Below the pieces are notes generated by a model. It was not told the origin of the DNA, did not search any database, and was given only the letters and a program-made list of their open reading frames with translations. DNA of 64,000 bases from Trichobilharzia regenti (lineage: Eukaryota > Platyhelminthes > Trematoda > Strigeidida > Schistosomatidae), in NCBI GenBank assembly GCA_944472135.2, contig OX235267.1:38905312-38969311 (forward strand), read 5' to 3'. Position 1 is the stretch's first letter. Each line of letters opens with the position of its first letter. Of the stretch, positions 53,828 to 64,000 are shown one piece after another. The position numbers were made by a program, and so were the translations under genes.

Positions 53828-54544
53828 CATTGACGTAAATTAATGTCTACCAATTGGTTAGCAGCCTGCTCTCACTACATAAGTACTGTTTTTGGAATAA
53901 AGTAAGTTATTATTATTAAAATTTCTAAAAATCATTTCATTCAACACCCCTGCAAGAGATTATCATTTCAGAAATCATCCGTCAATATTTCTAGACTTCA
54001 GTGAAATTTGTTGTAATTTTAAATTCTTCCTTCCGATTCTCGTGTGTTGCCAACTTTGTTTTATGTTTTAGTTAGCCATTAAAGTTACTCAACATAACGT
54101 GCTTCGAATAAGCGATTAAAGTTGAAATTCCAATCCATACACTACACCTTGTTTCTGACTTCTAACATCTGCCAGAAAATTCAAGTAACCCCGAATATTA
54201 TTCGTACTTACCGAAGGTCTTCTTGAGACTTAGAAAATAATGTCACATGCATTAAAGTATACATATATAGTTAAAGAACTATGTGTAGTTACCATGACAG
54301 ATGTCGGTGAAGTTCTACTCTGTAAACAATTGAGGCCAATCTGATTTTATGTACTTTAGCGTGAGATAGAAAACGTACTCAGTAATTACTAACTACAGCT
54401 GTAATAGAAAATAAACAGCTCTAACGGATTTTGGAACACGAAATGAGTCAGTGATTGGAGTTAATTAGATGGCTTGATGTTAAAACAATTACGGTTGTAA
54501 TCGCTTTCCTTATTATTTCTATTGTTTCTTTGGGTTCTGAGTGG
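53828..54544. other. No recognisable gene
   Basis: AT-rich; no supported feature. Confidence 0.3.
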
Positions 54545-56210
54545 GCAACATGGGTTCAATGGCAAAACTCCACTTCATCTCGATCTCTGCAGTCTCTTTC
54601 AGCCGGCCCCACTCTCCTCTCACATGATCGTTATGGCATTGTCTGACTCCCAGTTGTTCTCTCCCTGTCCCGGTTCCACTCGAGGACATAAGCGCAGTGT
54701 GACTCAGCAGTTACCCTAGAGTATATTTAATTCATTTCCATTTCCTTCTGCATATTTGCGGGGAAATCGATTCTTTCCTGGATGGTTACCTGTCTGAGTT
54801 CCTTATTGCTTAGCGTTTCTGGTCGGCCATTTGACCTTCAGTATACAGTGAAGGCGAAATTCTGAAGCATTCCTTTTGAAACCCGTTGGGTGATGAGTCT
54901 CCGATGTGACCTTGTTCGTGGAGATCTGCATCTTGTGCCTAATGCTTAATACAGCAGATTTCCACACTAAGTTCATATTAATGGAGGTCTGCCTCGCTTT
55001 TCTAATCGTGACTGGGTGTGGCATCCCCATTCGCGCCCCCTACATTTGAAATGACATTACACAGCGAGGTAAGTGAAAGAGGTAACCTCCTTGAAAGTGA
55101 CTAGTATTTATTCTAACTGGTAGGATGTCGTCATCTCCTGTGTTTTCTCCATATTCGCCTGAAGACCTGTCTTCACTACCAGCCCCTTCTTCCAACTTGT
55201 TAGTTTTCGCCTGTGGGTCTTCTAGTTTGTGCGACATTAGACATAAATCATCTGCAAAGTCCAGATCTTCTGAAGTCTTCTTATCCAATAGGAATGAGCT
55301 TCATTCCTTGCCAGTTTCTCTCAAATGTCATCTTTGTAGGAGGATTTGATCATGAGCTGACATCAGTTAGATAACCACTGGAAAACCTAGGAGTACTGGA
55401 CAGCTGTTTCGTCACAGTTTGGGACTCTTCTTCACTACGCACCCGCCGGGGTTCCAACCAACCAACCAATCAGACTAAATGCCTACAAAAAACCAATACT
55501 TAAAACTGTCATTTTGGCAAGGTACTCCTCCTTCTGAAAATTATTTACTTTCCTTTATTTTCAAACCTTCATTATTGCCTGAAGATATTCATTGAAGGCT
55601 CTTGATCCGTTTTCAGTGCATTTATGAGGCATTCCCCCTGGTTCTGCTGCCTTCGCCATCCCCAGTGATCATCACAGTAATAATGACTTCTGTTTCTGTT
55701 GCAGGATTGGTGTTCGCTGACACCTCTGAACGAATAGCTGGCTATGGTCGATTCAAGAAACCTTTGGATCGGTTGGGCCCTTTTTCCACTTGCTTCTCCT
55801 CTTTGGTAATCACGTTTCCATCACTATCAATCATGGGTTTCATCTTCGCACACCCCTTCTCCAATGGCATTCCGGTTATTTGACGTAACATTTGGAGGTC
55901 TTCCCTATACTGTCCCATCTGCAGAGAGACAGATTATTATCCAACTCAGGATTCTTCCATGATATTACCTGATACCTCCAACTTTACTCTGTCGGCTGTA
56001 GTGTCCTCTCCACCTTTGCGCTTCCGTCTTGGCGTGACCTCAAGCAATTACTCTGGTGCGGTGGATGGTACCATAATGCTAACGGCACAACTTTTTCACA
56101 CTTCATCTTGGTTAAAACTTATTCAACTCAGACCAGAAACAGAAAAACCACTGGCTGGAGCAGCGTTACGGACAGCCTGGCTAGCAGGTTAGGTGAGCCA
56201 GGCTAAAGAA
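54545..56210 (-). pseudogene. RTE-like LINE, long copy reaching upstream of RT
   Basis: On the minus strand, from right: a segment EVTPRRKRKGGED, then IDSDGNVITKEEKQVE and FLNRP (56040-55630), which is the RTE linker before RT; a foldback half (55345-55500) interrupts; then EDLDFADDLCLMSHKLED (55273-55220), with the catalytic F-A-D-D intact; the following frame is broken, and the 3' end reaches about 54545. It extends further 5' than any other RTE copy here. No endonuclease domain was recognised. Confidence 0.75.
55345..55500 (-). repeat. Hammerhead-foldback half-unit inside RTE
   Basis: A single antisense unit: 'gaggatttgatcatgagctg' start, hammerhead-like domain near 55390-55440 with a changed core (AAGAAGA), part of the tRNA-like head, and a jump to the terminal sequence ('aaaaaccaatact'). 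The central part is deleted. Confidence 0.6.
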
Positions 56211-57690
56211 TCAGGAGGAAATGTGGCTAAAGCTAAGGCCTGGACAGGAGAGATGCTCGCACAGCTGTGGTGACAGTTATTTCCAGTTGAAGCCATCAGA
56301 AAATGAGCTGGGATCTGTTCAAGCAACTTAACCAGTTCGGTTCCTAGACAGTAACACCGATCTACGAACTACGAATTACATCCCACAGTGATCACATTGT
56401 GCGCCATAAGGTCAGGATTCAGGACCATGTTTAAAATATGAGTAACCTCTTACGTGTCACCGTGACATTATCTCTTATTGTTCCTGAACGATTTTTAATC
56501 GGATAAGTCAGTCACAAGTGAGCACTAATAGTTTTGCGGAAATCAATAATTTGATAAGAGCAATTAATTTCACAGGCCCGGCAGTTTTTCTTCATAGTTT
56601 TCGGGATGATGGCAACAGTGAGTGACTGTGGTCGGTGAGCTGCAGAACCAATGATGTAGCTAATTTCATAACAAGCAGCTACCTCTGGGTGTTATATGGA
56701 AGATATAGACATAGGAAACAGAGATAATCCCAGTTAACAATGTCGTTTTGGAAATTTAGTGCCATAAGTCAGCTAGTATCACCTGTGAGCTGTCATGAAA
56801 TTAAATTTTTTTCAATGTTAAGAAACGTCTCTCAATGACAAGACTCTAAAGTAGTGGAAAAGTTATTCCAAGCCACAAGTCTTACATTGAGGGAGAACTA
56901 AATAAATTTCCAAAGCTGAGTTCAAATAAATAAGTGGAAAAAATCCAGGTGCGAGTTTGTACGTCCATACTTTTTCTTCTTTGTGCCACCTTCCAAATGC
57001 TGAAGGCTTTGCGACCCAGGGTTTGCTGAAGCGGTAGCCATCAAAAGATTGAATCCAAATTTACTTACTCAGAAAGAGACAGTGGTTGACCTTGCGCTCT
57101 CTTGGTGTACAATTCTACTACGTAACCTTCTATCCTGTTTAGAAAATTTTATTGTTTCATCTAAACATGGTTCACTCTAGCCTCTATTTACTGCTTTATA
57201 AACACACACTTTCTGCAGTTAGGTGGCCTATCATATTGTCATACTCATTGTAGTTAAAATTTGTTTATACGCAAAACTTAATTAAATTCTGCCATTTTGC
57301 TTCGGGCTTATTCGTCTAATTATCCTATAAATAGTCAGAACTTTCAACTATTTAACAACCTGCATCATTCTGGAATTATTTCACCGTTAATTTCCACCAA
57401 TGACTCCATGTCATCACAAAAAATCTTTGTTCACATATTTAGAGTAATTTATACATTCTTGATCGTCCATTTTGTATCCGGTTGAGAAGAATCCTCGAAA
57501 TATAAAAGATAACTTCATGTTTACATGGTATATTTGTCGTTCTTACTTTCAGATTGATTAGTGGGAGGAACTTCATAAAAATTCAGTTGGTTTAAATGAG
57601 TGGATAAGACAAATTTACATTTGAGCTTAAAAAGTATTCGTTAACTTATATTGTGTACAGAAATATCATGATGATTTTTATAAATAAACA
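56211..57690. other. No recognisable gene
   Basis: AT-rich flank of the BEL element. No coding domain or repeat end. Confidence 0.35.
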
Positions 57691-57695
57691 CATGC

Positions 57696-58053
57696 AGTCA
57701 ATGTAGTTGAACACTGAACGGTCAATTAATGGTTGTTTGCTCAAACCCAACTCCTCCATATTTTTCGCGGGAGTCATCAATCCGGCAGTCATCGTCCCAT
57801 CGTTCGCTGTTCAGAGGAAGATTAAAAACTATTAGAAGTATTATCGTGATTTACTGTTATAACATTTATTCTCAGACCTTGTGTAATAACATTATTGTTG
57901 GTTGGCGTAAGAATAAAAGATTCTCGAGTCACCAATCAGTGTTCTGGTTTTCGCGTTGGTTAATACAGAGTGTTTCTGAAAGTCTTCGAGGGGCAGCGTG
58001 AGATCCAGCGCCGCAAGAGATGGACATTGACAGTTTATGAAACTTGACTGAGA
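57696..58053 (+). repeat. 5' LTR of the BEL element
   Basis: Begins AGTCAATG (TGTCAATG in the 3' LTR). An AATAAA-like 'gaataaaaga' occurs at 57910. The 90-codon frame here repeats exactly in the 3' LTR and is not a protein gene. The right end was set by alignment with the solo LTR at 46.08 kb. Confidence 0.85.
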
Positions 58054-58159
58054 GTTTCTAATAGTTTTGGATAGTTTCCGTTCGTCTTTCCTGGTGCCTG
58101 CCAGTCTTTTTGAATAAGCATTATCTAGAACTTTTCTGGAATTTTGGTCAAGTTCAGTC

Positions 58160-59223
58160 ATGCCTGGGTCAAAGAAGGGACGAAGCGTCTTGGAAGCAAG
58201 CAGGAAAGTAAGTGATGCTGAGTTGCTTGTTAATTGTAATGATATGTATGATGCTCAGCATGATGAGTCTGTTGTTCATTTTTCTCAGTCTAGGGACGAT
58301 AGGCCTAAATTTGAACCTCGGTGTTTCGACGGAAACCCAGCTGACTATTTACAGTATGTAAAGGAGTTTGAAATCATGTTCAGTAGTTTTCCATTAAATG
58401 ATGAAATGAAACTGATGTTTTTGATGAGGTACCGCACTGGAGTTGCTCCAAGAGCTATACAGTGCTGTAAGTTCATGCCCCCTGACGAAGGATACTCTGA
58501 GGTTATGAGTATACTGCGTCAAAGATTTAGAAGACCTTCTATGATTGTAAGGAAATTATTCGAGGCTGTTGAAGGTGATGGTAGTCAATTACAAGATGAC
58601 TCCGAGGCACTCAGTGAGTTTTTGGATAATCTGATGACTTAAAAGAACGCATTGATTTCGATGGATTGCATGGGTGATCTTAACTCAAGTTCAGTCATAG
58701 TGGTGATAGCGAGACGCCTACCTACTCGACTGCAAAGGAAGTGGGTGAAGATAAGCTCTCGTATAGAGGACGAAGGTATTGAGCCAAAGTTTGATGATAT
58801 GCTCAAACTGGTAAAAGATAATGTGAATCAATCTATGAGCAAGTTCGCCAGTATATTGCATCCCACCCCTACAATAGAGCAGTCTGAGAGCAAAACGCAA
58901 TCATTTATGACGAAAGGGTCTCAGAGAAGTGAATATCGAGAAAGCTTTATGGTGTCTAGTAATCCATATAAACTTAGTGAGTGTAACAGCTTTCGTGGGA
59001 CATCCCCAACAGATAGGTTACAAGTTGCGAGAAAACACGGTTGTGTTTTACACGTTTGCAAGAAATGCATACAAAGGTGATTTGTGAATCAGTGAGCAAG
59101 TTTATTAGTCAGCTAAATGTGAAATCAGCGTCATCAAGGTCTGACTACGAATTGCGTGACGAAAATGGTGCAGTGAAGAAGCCTGTAGTTGCAAGTGGTA
59201 AGCAATTTTTGAATATGTGGTGA
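58160..59223 (+). pseudogene. gag: BEL/Pao Gag (frame-broken)
   Basis: ATG at 58160 opens 160 codons: a basic start (PGSKKGRSVLEASRK), then FDGNPADYLQYVKEFEIMFS, LNDEMKLMFLMRYRTG, and LRQRFRRPSMIVRKLFEAV, matching the Gag domain of BEL/Pao elements (Pfam-type DUF1759). A stop at 58640 is followed by frames LKERIDFDGLH and GDLNSSSVIVVIARRLPTRL; two base changes of frame separate them. The second frame runs to 59080, and a zinc-knuckle remnant CFTRLQEMHTKVIC follows in a third frame (second Cys changed to Arg). Gag would form the particle; this copy cannot make it intact without frame bypass. Confidence 0.82.
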
Positions 59224-59471
59224 GAGCAGGCCGTGAGAAAATATGTACAAGGCAGATTCAACAACTAATCACAGCAGACTTAACGTGGCAAAATATGATT
59301 CGCAGATAGAGAACTCTATTTTTCGAGGAATCGCGAAACAACCAATCAGAAGCCTGCGCGTGTCTGCTTGCATAAGCTATAACAATGTATGTGAAATATA
59401 TATAAATACGTGTTGACTTTCGTAATAAAACGATCTGTTGCCTGGCCCTTGTCTTCTGAGTGTCACAGACG
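59216..59471 (+). repeat. LTR-like repeat, family X, nested in the BEL element
   Basis: Sense copy of the 53.54-kb repeat: 'ccgtgagaaaatatg', 'aatcacagcagacttaacg', 'aaatacgtgttgacttt', 'tgttgcctggcccttgtctt', end 'gtgtcaca'. The BEL reading frame resumes beyond it. No clear target duplication. Confidence 0.75.
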
Positions 59472-59530
59472 ACACCGCAGTTTGTGCAGAGGAAGAGAGT
59501 TACAGTTTCATAGTCTAGTTCTGATTCCAC

Positions 59531-60389
59531 ATGTTTACAAGGTATTACTAGTCAGAGTAAAGGTATAAAACATTTAAGGATTTGTGAGGAAGAACTCTTA
59601 TTGCCTACTGCTGTTAATAATGCATTTGAAAATGATGAAGTCGACCAGATAGACGACGGTAAAGTGAATATTTGTGATAATGATCATGATAGTGCACTTT
59701 TGTCTTTGGTTGATCATGATGAAATGGGGGGAATGCCTACTACTGCTAAGTTGAATAAAGGTTCTGTACAACTTGAACGTGAAGTAGAATTAAATGCAGA
59801 TGCAGTTGCAGAAGATATGGATACTTGTAAGACAGTCAGTGTAATTGATCAGCATGTAGCCCACCTATCATCAGATGCTAGTGCTAAACCCGAACTAGTA
59901 GTGAAAGACAGCAGTGGTGGTAATCTTACAGTTAGACAACCTACCAAAAGCCGAACAACAACAGCTTCTAATGCACCGCTGAGTTCATCAACTGGTATCA
60001 ATCAGTCGTCGTTGGTGTTGTCATTCACAATGAAACAGACGCCCATCAACTCAAGTATCTTCTGCCATAACTATGATAGTATTGGTGCATTTGAAAAGAC
60101 GAAAGATATTGCTCAGTTTAGAGAGGATAAGCCAAGTGTAAACGAGAGAGTAATTGTTAAATTGACTTGCATGAATAAAGGCATTTCTAGTTTCAAGTTA
60201 CTATTTGAATGCTATTATCTTTGGTGTAAATTACTCTGTTTCTACACTTGGTTGACCAGATACGTCGTGTGTTTGTTCGTCATCTATATTCTACGATTCA
60301 ATGACATGGGCGTTTCACCGTTCAGATTTGAGGATATAGATGATAGAAGGAGGTCAGGAAATACACTCTGCGATGGCTTTCCAACCTAG
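59531..60389 (+). CDS. Uncharacterised open stretch in the BEL interior
   Basis: Open for about 286 codons in one frame but with no ATG start; the usual upstream start is a TTG at 59601. First part is acidic (FENDEVDQIDDGKVNI, DHDSALLSLVDHDEMGG, ELNADAVAEDMD), then a Ser/Thr-rich part, then a hydrophobic Cys- and Tyr-rich part (FKLLFECYYLWCKLLCFYTW, VVCLFVIYILRF) that could span a membrane, ending with a short basic tail. I recognise no family. It may be a downstream part of the gag polyprotein or captured sequence, since BEL pol motifs are absent. Confidence 0.5.
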
Positions 60390-61341
60390 GGCGTCAACCT
60401 GACAAGGGTTGTGGGCGTACTGCTGCAAGTCCTACAATTCTTCAAAGGGTAGCGCATCAATGAGCAGTCCAATGTGCTTGGTGTGTTATTTTGTACATAT
60501 GTTCATATTGTATATACTGAATTGATATCATCTGTCATCTAGCTGTTGGTAATTCTGTTTGTGTTTGAACGACTTCCACTTGGATCATCAACCTGTGAAG
60601 GGTTGTAGGCGTACTGGTGTAAGTCCTGCAGTTCTTCAAAGGAATTCCATCAAGACATGATCCGTGAGGTTATGTGTATTGTTTGTGTATACTCGTGATG
60701 TGTCATATCAATTGGTGTTTTGGGATTCACTGTGTTTACTTGTTGTTTTCGTATCTTGTTGTTACGCATAATTTTGTTAAATTTTTCGTCTTGATTACTT
60801 CTGAAGTTGATTCTAGTCTTCTACATTCGTGAATGAATTGATTGATGTTAGAGACAGCAGATGGGGCGTATACGCCAGGGAGGCTATTGCTGAGAATGAA
60901 ATTCACACGGAGATGATGATTAGCTGTGGTCCCACACGCCGGGGAACGAGAGTGTAGATGACTAAGGCTTGCATACGTCACCGTTACTAGGACTGAGGCA
61001 GAATGAGAGACAAGCGATTGCAGCAGTAATTGCTAGTGAGTAGATAAGAGGATGTGCGAAGAGTATCATGATGTGTTGTTATAGTCACGCTGCGTTCCGC
61101 AAGAGTTATTCTAGCAAGCGGCGATTGTGTTGCAAGATGTCAAGAGGATGTCTTTAACCGGAAGGCGTAGGTCGTCGCCGACGAGTGTGATTGTGCTGTG
61201 GGTATGCCTGTGGTGTGTTGGCTTTTCCGTTTGTTTTCCATTTCAGCTTTGTCCGTGTGACCCAGGTTCTCCCACTGGCATCCAAGTCAACGTGTATTGG
61301 TGGTGTTGGAAAAAGTGATTGGTCCCTTTTTTGCCAGGGAG
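60390..61341 (+). other. Non-coding BEL interior with an internal duplication
   Basis: A block of about 60 bases occurs twice: 60390-60449 and 60583-60642, both with 'caacctg...aagggttgtnggcgtactg' and 'aagtcct...ttcttcaaagg'. The rest is GT-rich with no domain. The end is the purine stretch 'agggag' (61336-61341), a short polypurine tract. Confidence 0.6.
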
Positions 61342-61699
61342 TGTCAATGTAGTTGAACACTGAACGGTCAATTAATGGTTGTTTGCTCAAACCCAACTCC
61401 TCCATATTTTTCGCGGGAGTCATCAATCCGGCAGTCATCGTCCCATCGTTCGCTGTTCAGAGGAAGATTAAAAACTATTAGAAGTATTATCGTGATTTAC
61501 TGTTATAACATTTATTCTCAGACCTTGTGTAATAACATTATTGTTGGTTGGCGTAAGAATAAAAGATTCTCGAGTCACCAATCAGTGTTCTGGTTTTCGC
61601 GTTGGTTAATACAGAGTGTTTCTGAAAGTCTTCGAGGGGCAGCGTGAGATCCAGCGCCGCAAGAGATGGACATTGACAGTTTATGAAACTTGGCTGTCA
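61342..61699 (+). repeat. 3' LTR of the BEL element
   Basis: Begins TGTCAATG, ends CTGTCA, followed by the CATGC duplication. Inner 350 bases match the 5' LTR without a visible difference. Confidence 0.9.
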
Positions 61700-61704
61700 C
61701 ATGC

Positions 61705-62685
61705 TAACGCGAAATGAGAAGATGGAACAGTTAAAATGCACCTTCCGCACCACTAATTATTCACTCATCGCTTAACATAGACGAAGAATAGCCACTGCAC
61801 TTGTTTTAAAACCGTCAGGCCCTAAAGCAACTATTAAGCCAAGTATATTTTCATCGTGTGAGACGGGAAATTGTTGGTAAGTTAATGCAACAATGGCAAT
61901 TCGGTGGTAGAAGTCGTAGGTGAGTGTCGAGATGTTCTTCATGAAGCACAGTCTTTTAACTAGATTGCTAGACATCGTGACTGTAAGTGCCCCTATAAAG
62001 AAATGCAGGAGGCCTTAGAGAACACGCAGGAAACCCCCAGCCGCAACTACACTTCAAAATAATTGTCGTGAAAAAAGAATGACCACCCCCTTCCATTACC
62101 AACAATAAAATCAGTATAAGTGATCTGGTTCTGGTCAGGCAAGATGGAGATAGCAGGGAAGTGTTGGGAGTTACCACGCACTCTGAAAGGTAGCTGGAGC
62201 GTACGTGCAACTAACCCACCGCTTACTGACCTCCCGGACTCCACAAGGTGTCATTTCACCGCGGGCCACATCATGCATTTGTTGGGTGGCACCTATCTAT
62301 CACTTACCTGCGGAGCAGAAAGCAACCAGCTACTGGTCAGCACCATCACAGGGATACAGGAGTTTGGCTATCACCAAATCACTATGGCTGCAGACCCTGA
62401 TCCCCGACCCCTTAACCTTAGCTCGGGGTATGCTTTGAGAGAATTCGGTCGAAATCTGTGACAAACGGTTAGAAACGTAGAACTGACTGACGAGATTGAA
62501 GACGACACTAGATGGGGCCCCAGTGGAAAGGCATGAGGTCTGGGCTATATATTAAGTAGTAGAAAACTTGAATTATGCCCCCTCCAGGTAGCAACGACCA
62601 TACATCCATAGTGTTCGATAGCGTTCTTTGTAACTACTTACACTGGGATTCTACGCTACGACCCTGTCTGTTCTATAGTAAAGCC
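61705..62685. other. Uncharacterised, GC-richer stretch
   Basis: 62110-62460 is more GC-rich than its surroundings and open for 113 codons (62120-62461, from a GTG). I find no domain. It could be the upstream part of the LINE that follows, but no conserved endonuclease motif supports this. Confidence 0.35.
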
Positions 62686-62689
62686 GACT

Positions 62690-63520
62690 ATGCCTAATTG
62701 CGGAGACTTTCATCTGACACAGAATGACCCACAGGCTGGTCTAACTTATCACGCAACAATCTCAGATACCATGCCTCGAGTCATAATACAACCTAAGAAA
62801 CGCTCCAAATAAACCCGAAGTGGTATTACGGAAGTCAGAGAAACTCACATCTGGAAAGTCCCCAGGTTGTACCAACATTCGTCCATCTGATCTAAAACAG
62901 TACGGTGAAACTCTATGTAGGCCCTCATGCTTGTTCCGGTACTCAACAGATTCAGAAACACTGCCAAGAGAATTTCCCTATCTTCCATGATGAGGATCGA
63001 AAAATGCCATTAGTTGTAGACTACTGGCACTACTCCCACTGTCATTAAAAGTACTGGAAATTCTGACTGGTGATCGCATCAGGCAGCATCTCGACAGAAC
63101 TAATAGATTCATTGGAGCACAACTGGTTTCAACAGAGGTAGATCGCGTGTGCATATGCAATCTGAACGGGTCTGCATAAATGCTAAACTTTAAACCCTCA
63201 CGAAAATCGCCATGAAGGTTCGGCTGCAAACAAAACTTTATTTCGTTTCCTGCTGGAGGTTATGTTCAACCAATGAACAGCCTACATTTAGCTAATTGCT
63301 TTGCCCACAAGTGACTAAGAGCTATTTTACGAGGATCGATTATGTCAAGCCGTACCTCTTTGCAGATGACCTCAAAGTTGTCTATGATTTCGATTATAAT
63401 GATATGAATATTGCTAGTAAAATCCAACAAGACCTAAATAGTCTGTGTAACTGGAGCGATGAGTGGGGGTTAACGTTCAATGCAGCTAAGTCTTGGATAA
63501 CATATTTCGGACGTTAAAAA
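62690..63520 (+). pseudogene. CR1/Jockey-like LINE reverse transcriptase (decayed)
   Basis: RT motifs in order: VVLRKSEKLTSGKSPGCTNI and RPSDLKQYGETL (motif 0-1 region), then after a shift LLALLPLSLKVLEILTGDRI and RQHLDRTNRFIGAQL (motif 2), then a gap, and finally YLFADDLKVVY (catalytic F-A-D-D, 63346-63378) with DLNSLCNWSDEWGLTFNAAK (the W-x-L-x-F-N-x-x-K box), ending at 63517. The segment with motif 3 to 4 (the P-Q-G-S box) is missing or scrambled. Distinct from the RTE copies. Confidence 0.8.
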
Positions 63521-63539
63521 CCTAACATGTGCATATACA

Positions 63540-63953
63540 TGTAAGGTGACCCTGTCTCAAACACGAATACAGTCACAGATCTCGGGTTAACTGATATATA
63601 TCCATATAATATGTGTGTTTGTCTGACAGTCTGTTCTTGGTGACATGTATCCATATAAATTGTGTTATTTTGACAGTCTGATATATTTTCCTATGTATGT
63701 ATGGATCCATATTCCATTATAATTAGCCAATCATGTTAAGACTGTCTATTGATTTGTTCATTTTGAATATTCGCTCTCACACTTGTGTTCACACACTTGT
63801 TCGGACATTCATATATATTTTTGCTCTCACACTCTTGTGTGACATTGATTCTCCTTGTGTTTGGAAAATAGCAGTATCATTGCAAACCTAGTGGTCTTCT
63901 GATTTCCGTCTTTCTTGCGTCAGGACTATTAAATTCTCGACCAGTACATAACA
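63540..63953 (+). repeat. Probable LTR (5' LTR of an element leaving the window)
   Basis: Possible start TGTAAGGTGACC (63540) and end ATAACA (63953), immediately followed by a primer-binding-like TTTGGCGACGAG. Inside are two to three tandem copies of a 55-base unit with 'tgtatccatata...gacagtctg' (63590-63700) and a duplicated 'gctctcacac' segment (63770-63830). Only one LTR is in view, so the boundaries are tentative. Confidence 0.45.
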
Positions 63954-63956
63954 ATA

Positions 63957-63969
63957 ATTTGGCGACGAG
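63957..63969 (+). other. Primer-binding-site candidate
   Basis: TTTGGCGACGAG follows the putative LTR by four bases. TTGGCG(A/T)CG also follows the 5' LTR of the small Gypsy-type element at 48.49 kb, suggesting that both use the same class of tRNA primer. Confidence 0.45.
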
Positions 63970-64000
63970 TACATAGTATTAACATACTGAGATCTTATCT

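Larger units (their letters stand above)
57696..61699 (+). mobile_element. Complete BEL/Pao-type LTR element lacking pol (4.0 kb)
   Basis: Two 358-base LTRs (57696-58053, 61342-61699), identical over the inner 350 bases, flanked by CATGC (57691-57695, 61700-61704). The interior holds a BEL-type gag (two frames), a nested LTR-like repeat, a 286-codon open stretch and about 950 non-coding bases. No protease, RT, RNase H or integrase motif was found in any frame. The identical LTRs suggest a recent insertion, so the element was probably mobilised by enzymes from another copy. Schistosome BEL elements such as Sinbad and Saci-1 are the likely relatives, but I cannot name the family by eye. Confidence 0.88.

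Noticed and set aside
55602..55883. A 93-codon plus-strand frame
   Set aside because: The minus strand reads the RTE linker segment before RT (IDSDGNVITKEEKQVE), so the plus frame is a shadow.
57729..58001. A 90-codon protein present twice (also 61375-61647)
   Set aside because: Both lie wholly within the BEL LTRs, and identity is due to the LTR pair.

Overview
The window looks like repeat-rich nuclear DNA from a blood fluke (genus Schistosoma). Evidence: AT-rich composition; tRNA-headed SINEs carrying a hammerhead-ribozyme domain of the Smalpha type; many copies of an RTE-like LINE resembling the schistosome SR2 group; Penelope-like elements (PLEs) with GIY-YIG domains; Gypsy and BEL/Pao LTR elements; a TTAGGG-like interstitial array. 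No bacterial or phage signal is present, and I could not identify one intact host gene or a convincing host exon. Species is not resolvable by eye.

Layout. 0-7 kb: PLE remnant, tRNA SINEs, an 18S rRNA pseudogene, hammerhead-foldback elements, a solo Gypsy LTR. 7-16 kb: five RTE copies in both orientations with SINEs and another LINE nested in them. 16-33 kb: a PLE palindrome (17.1-18.3 kb), more RTE 3' ends, SINEs, foldback elements, and one Smalpha-type copy with an intact hammerhead core (30.75 kb). 33-37.4 kb: a large palindrome whose near-identical arms of about 1.3 kb are PLE fragments. 37-47 kb: RTE, a PLE with an open reverse transcriptase frame, telomere-like repeats, and a PLE flanked by inverted repeats that was hit by an RTE and by a BEL LTR. 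47-48.7 kb: a complete 1.63-kb non-autonomous Gypsy-type element with perfect target duplication. 50.4-53.4 kb: a 5'-truncated Gypsy pol with intact RNase H and integrase plus 3' LTR. 57.7-61.7 kb: a complete but pol-less BEL/Pao element. 62.7-64 kb: a decayed CR1/Jockey-like LINE and a probable LTR/primer-binding site cut by the window end.

The repeats interact. The main tRNA SINE ends in the same sequence as the RTE LINE, which suggests RTE machinery mobilises it. The BEL and small Gypsy elements keep LTRs and gag but not the enzymes, so they would depend on autonomous relatives. PLE 3' ends and the hammerhead SINEs repeatedly occur as inverted pairs. Most reading frames over 60 codons in the window are chance frames or broken transposon genes.
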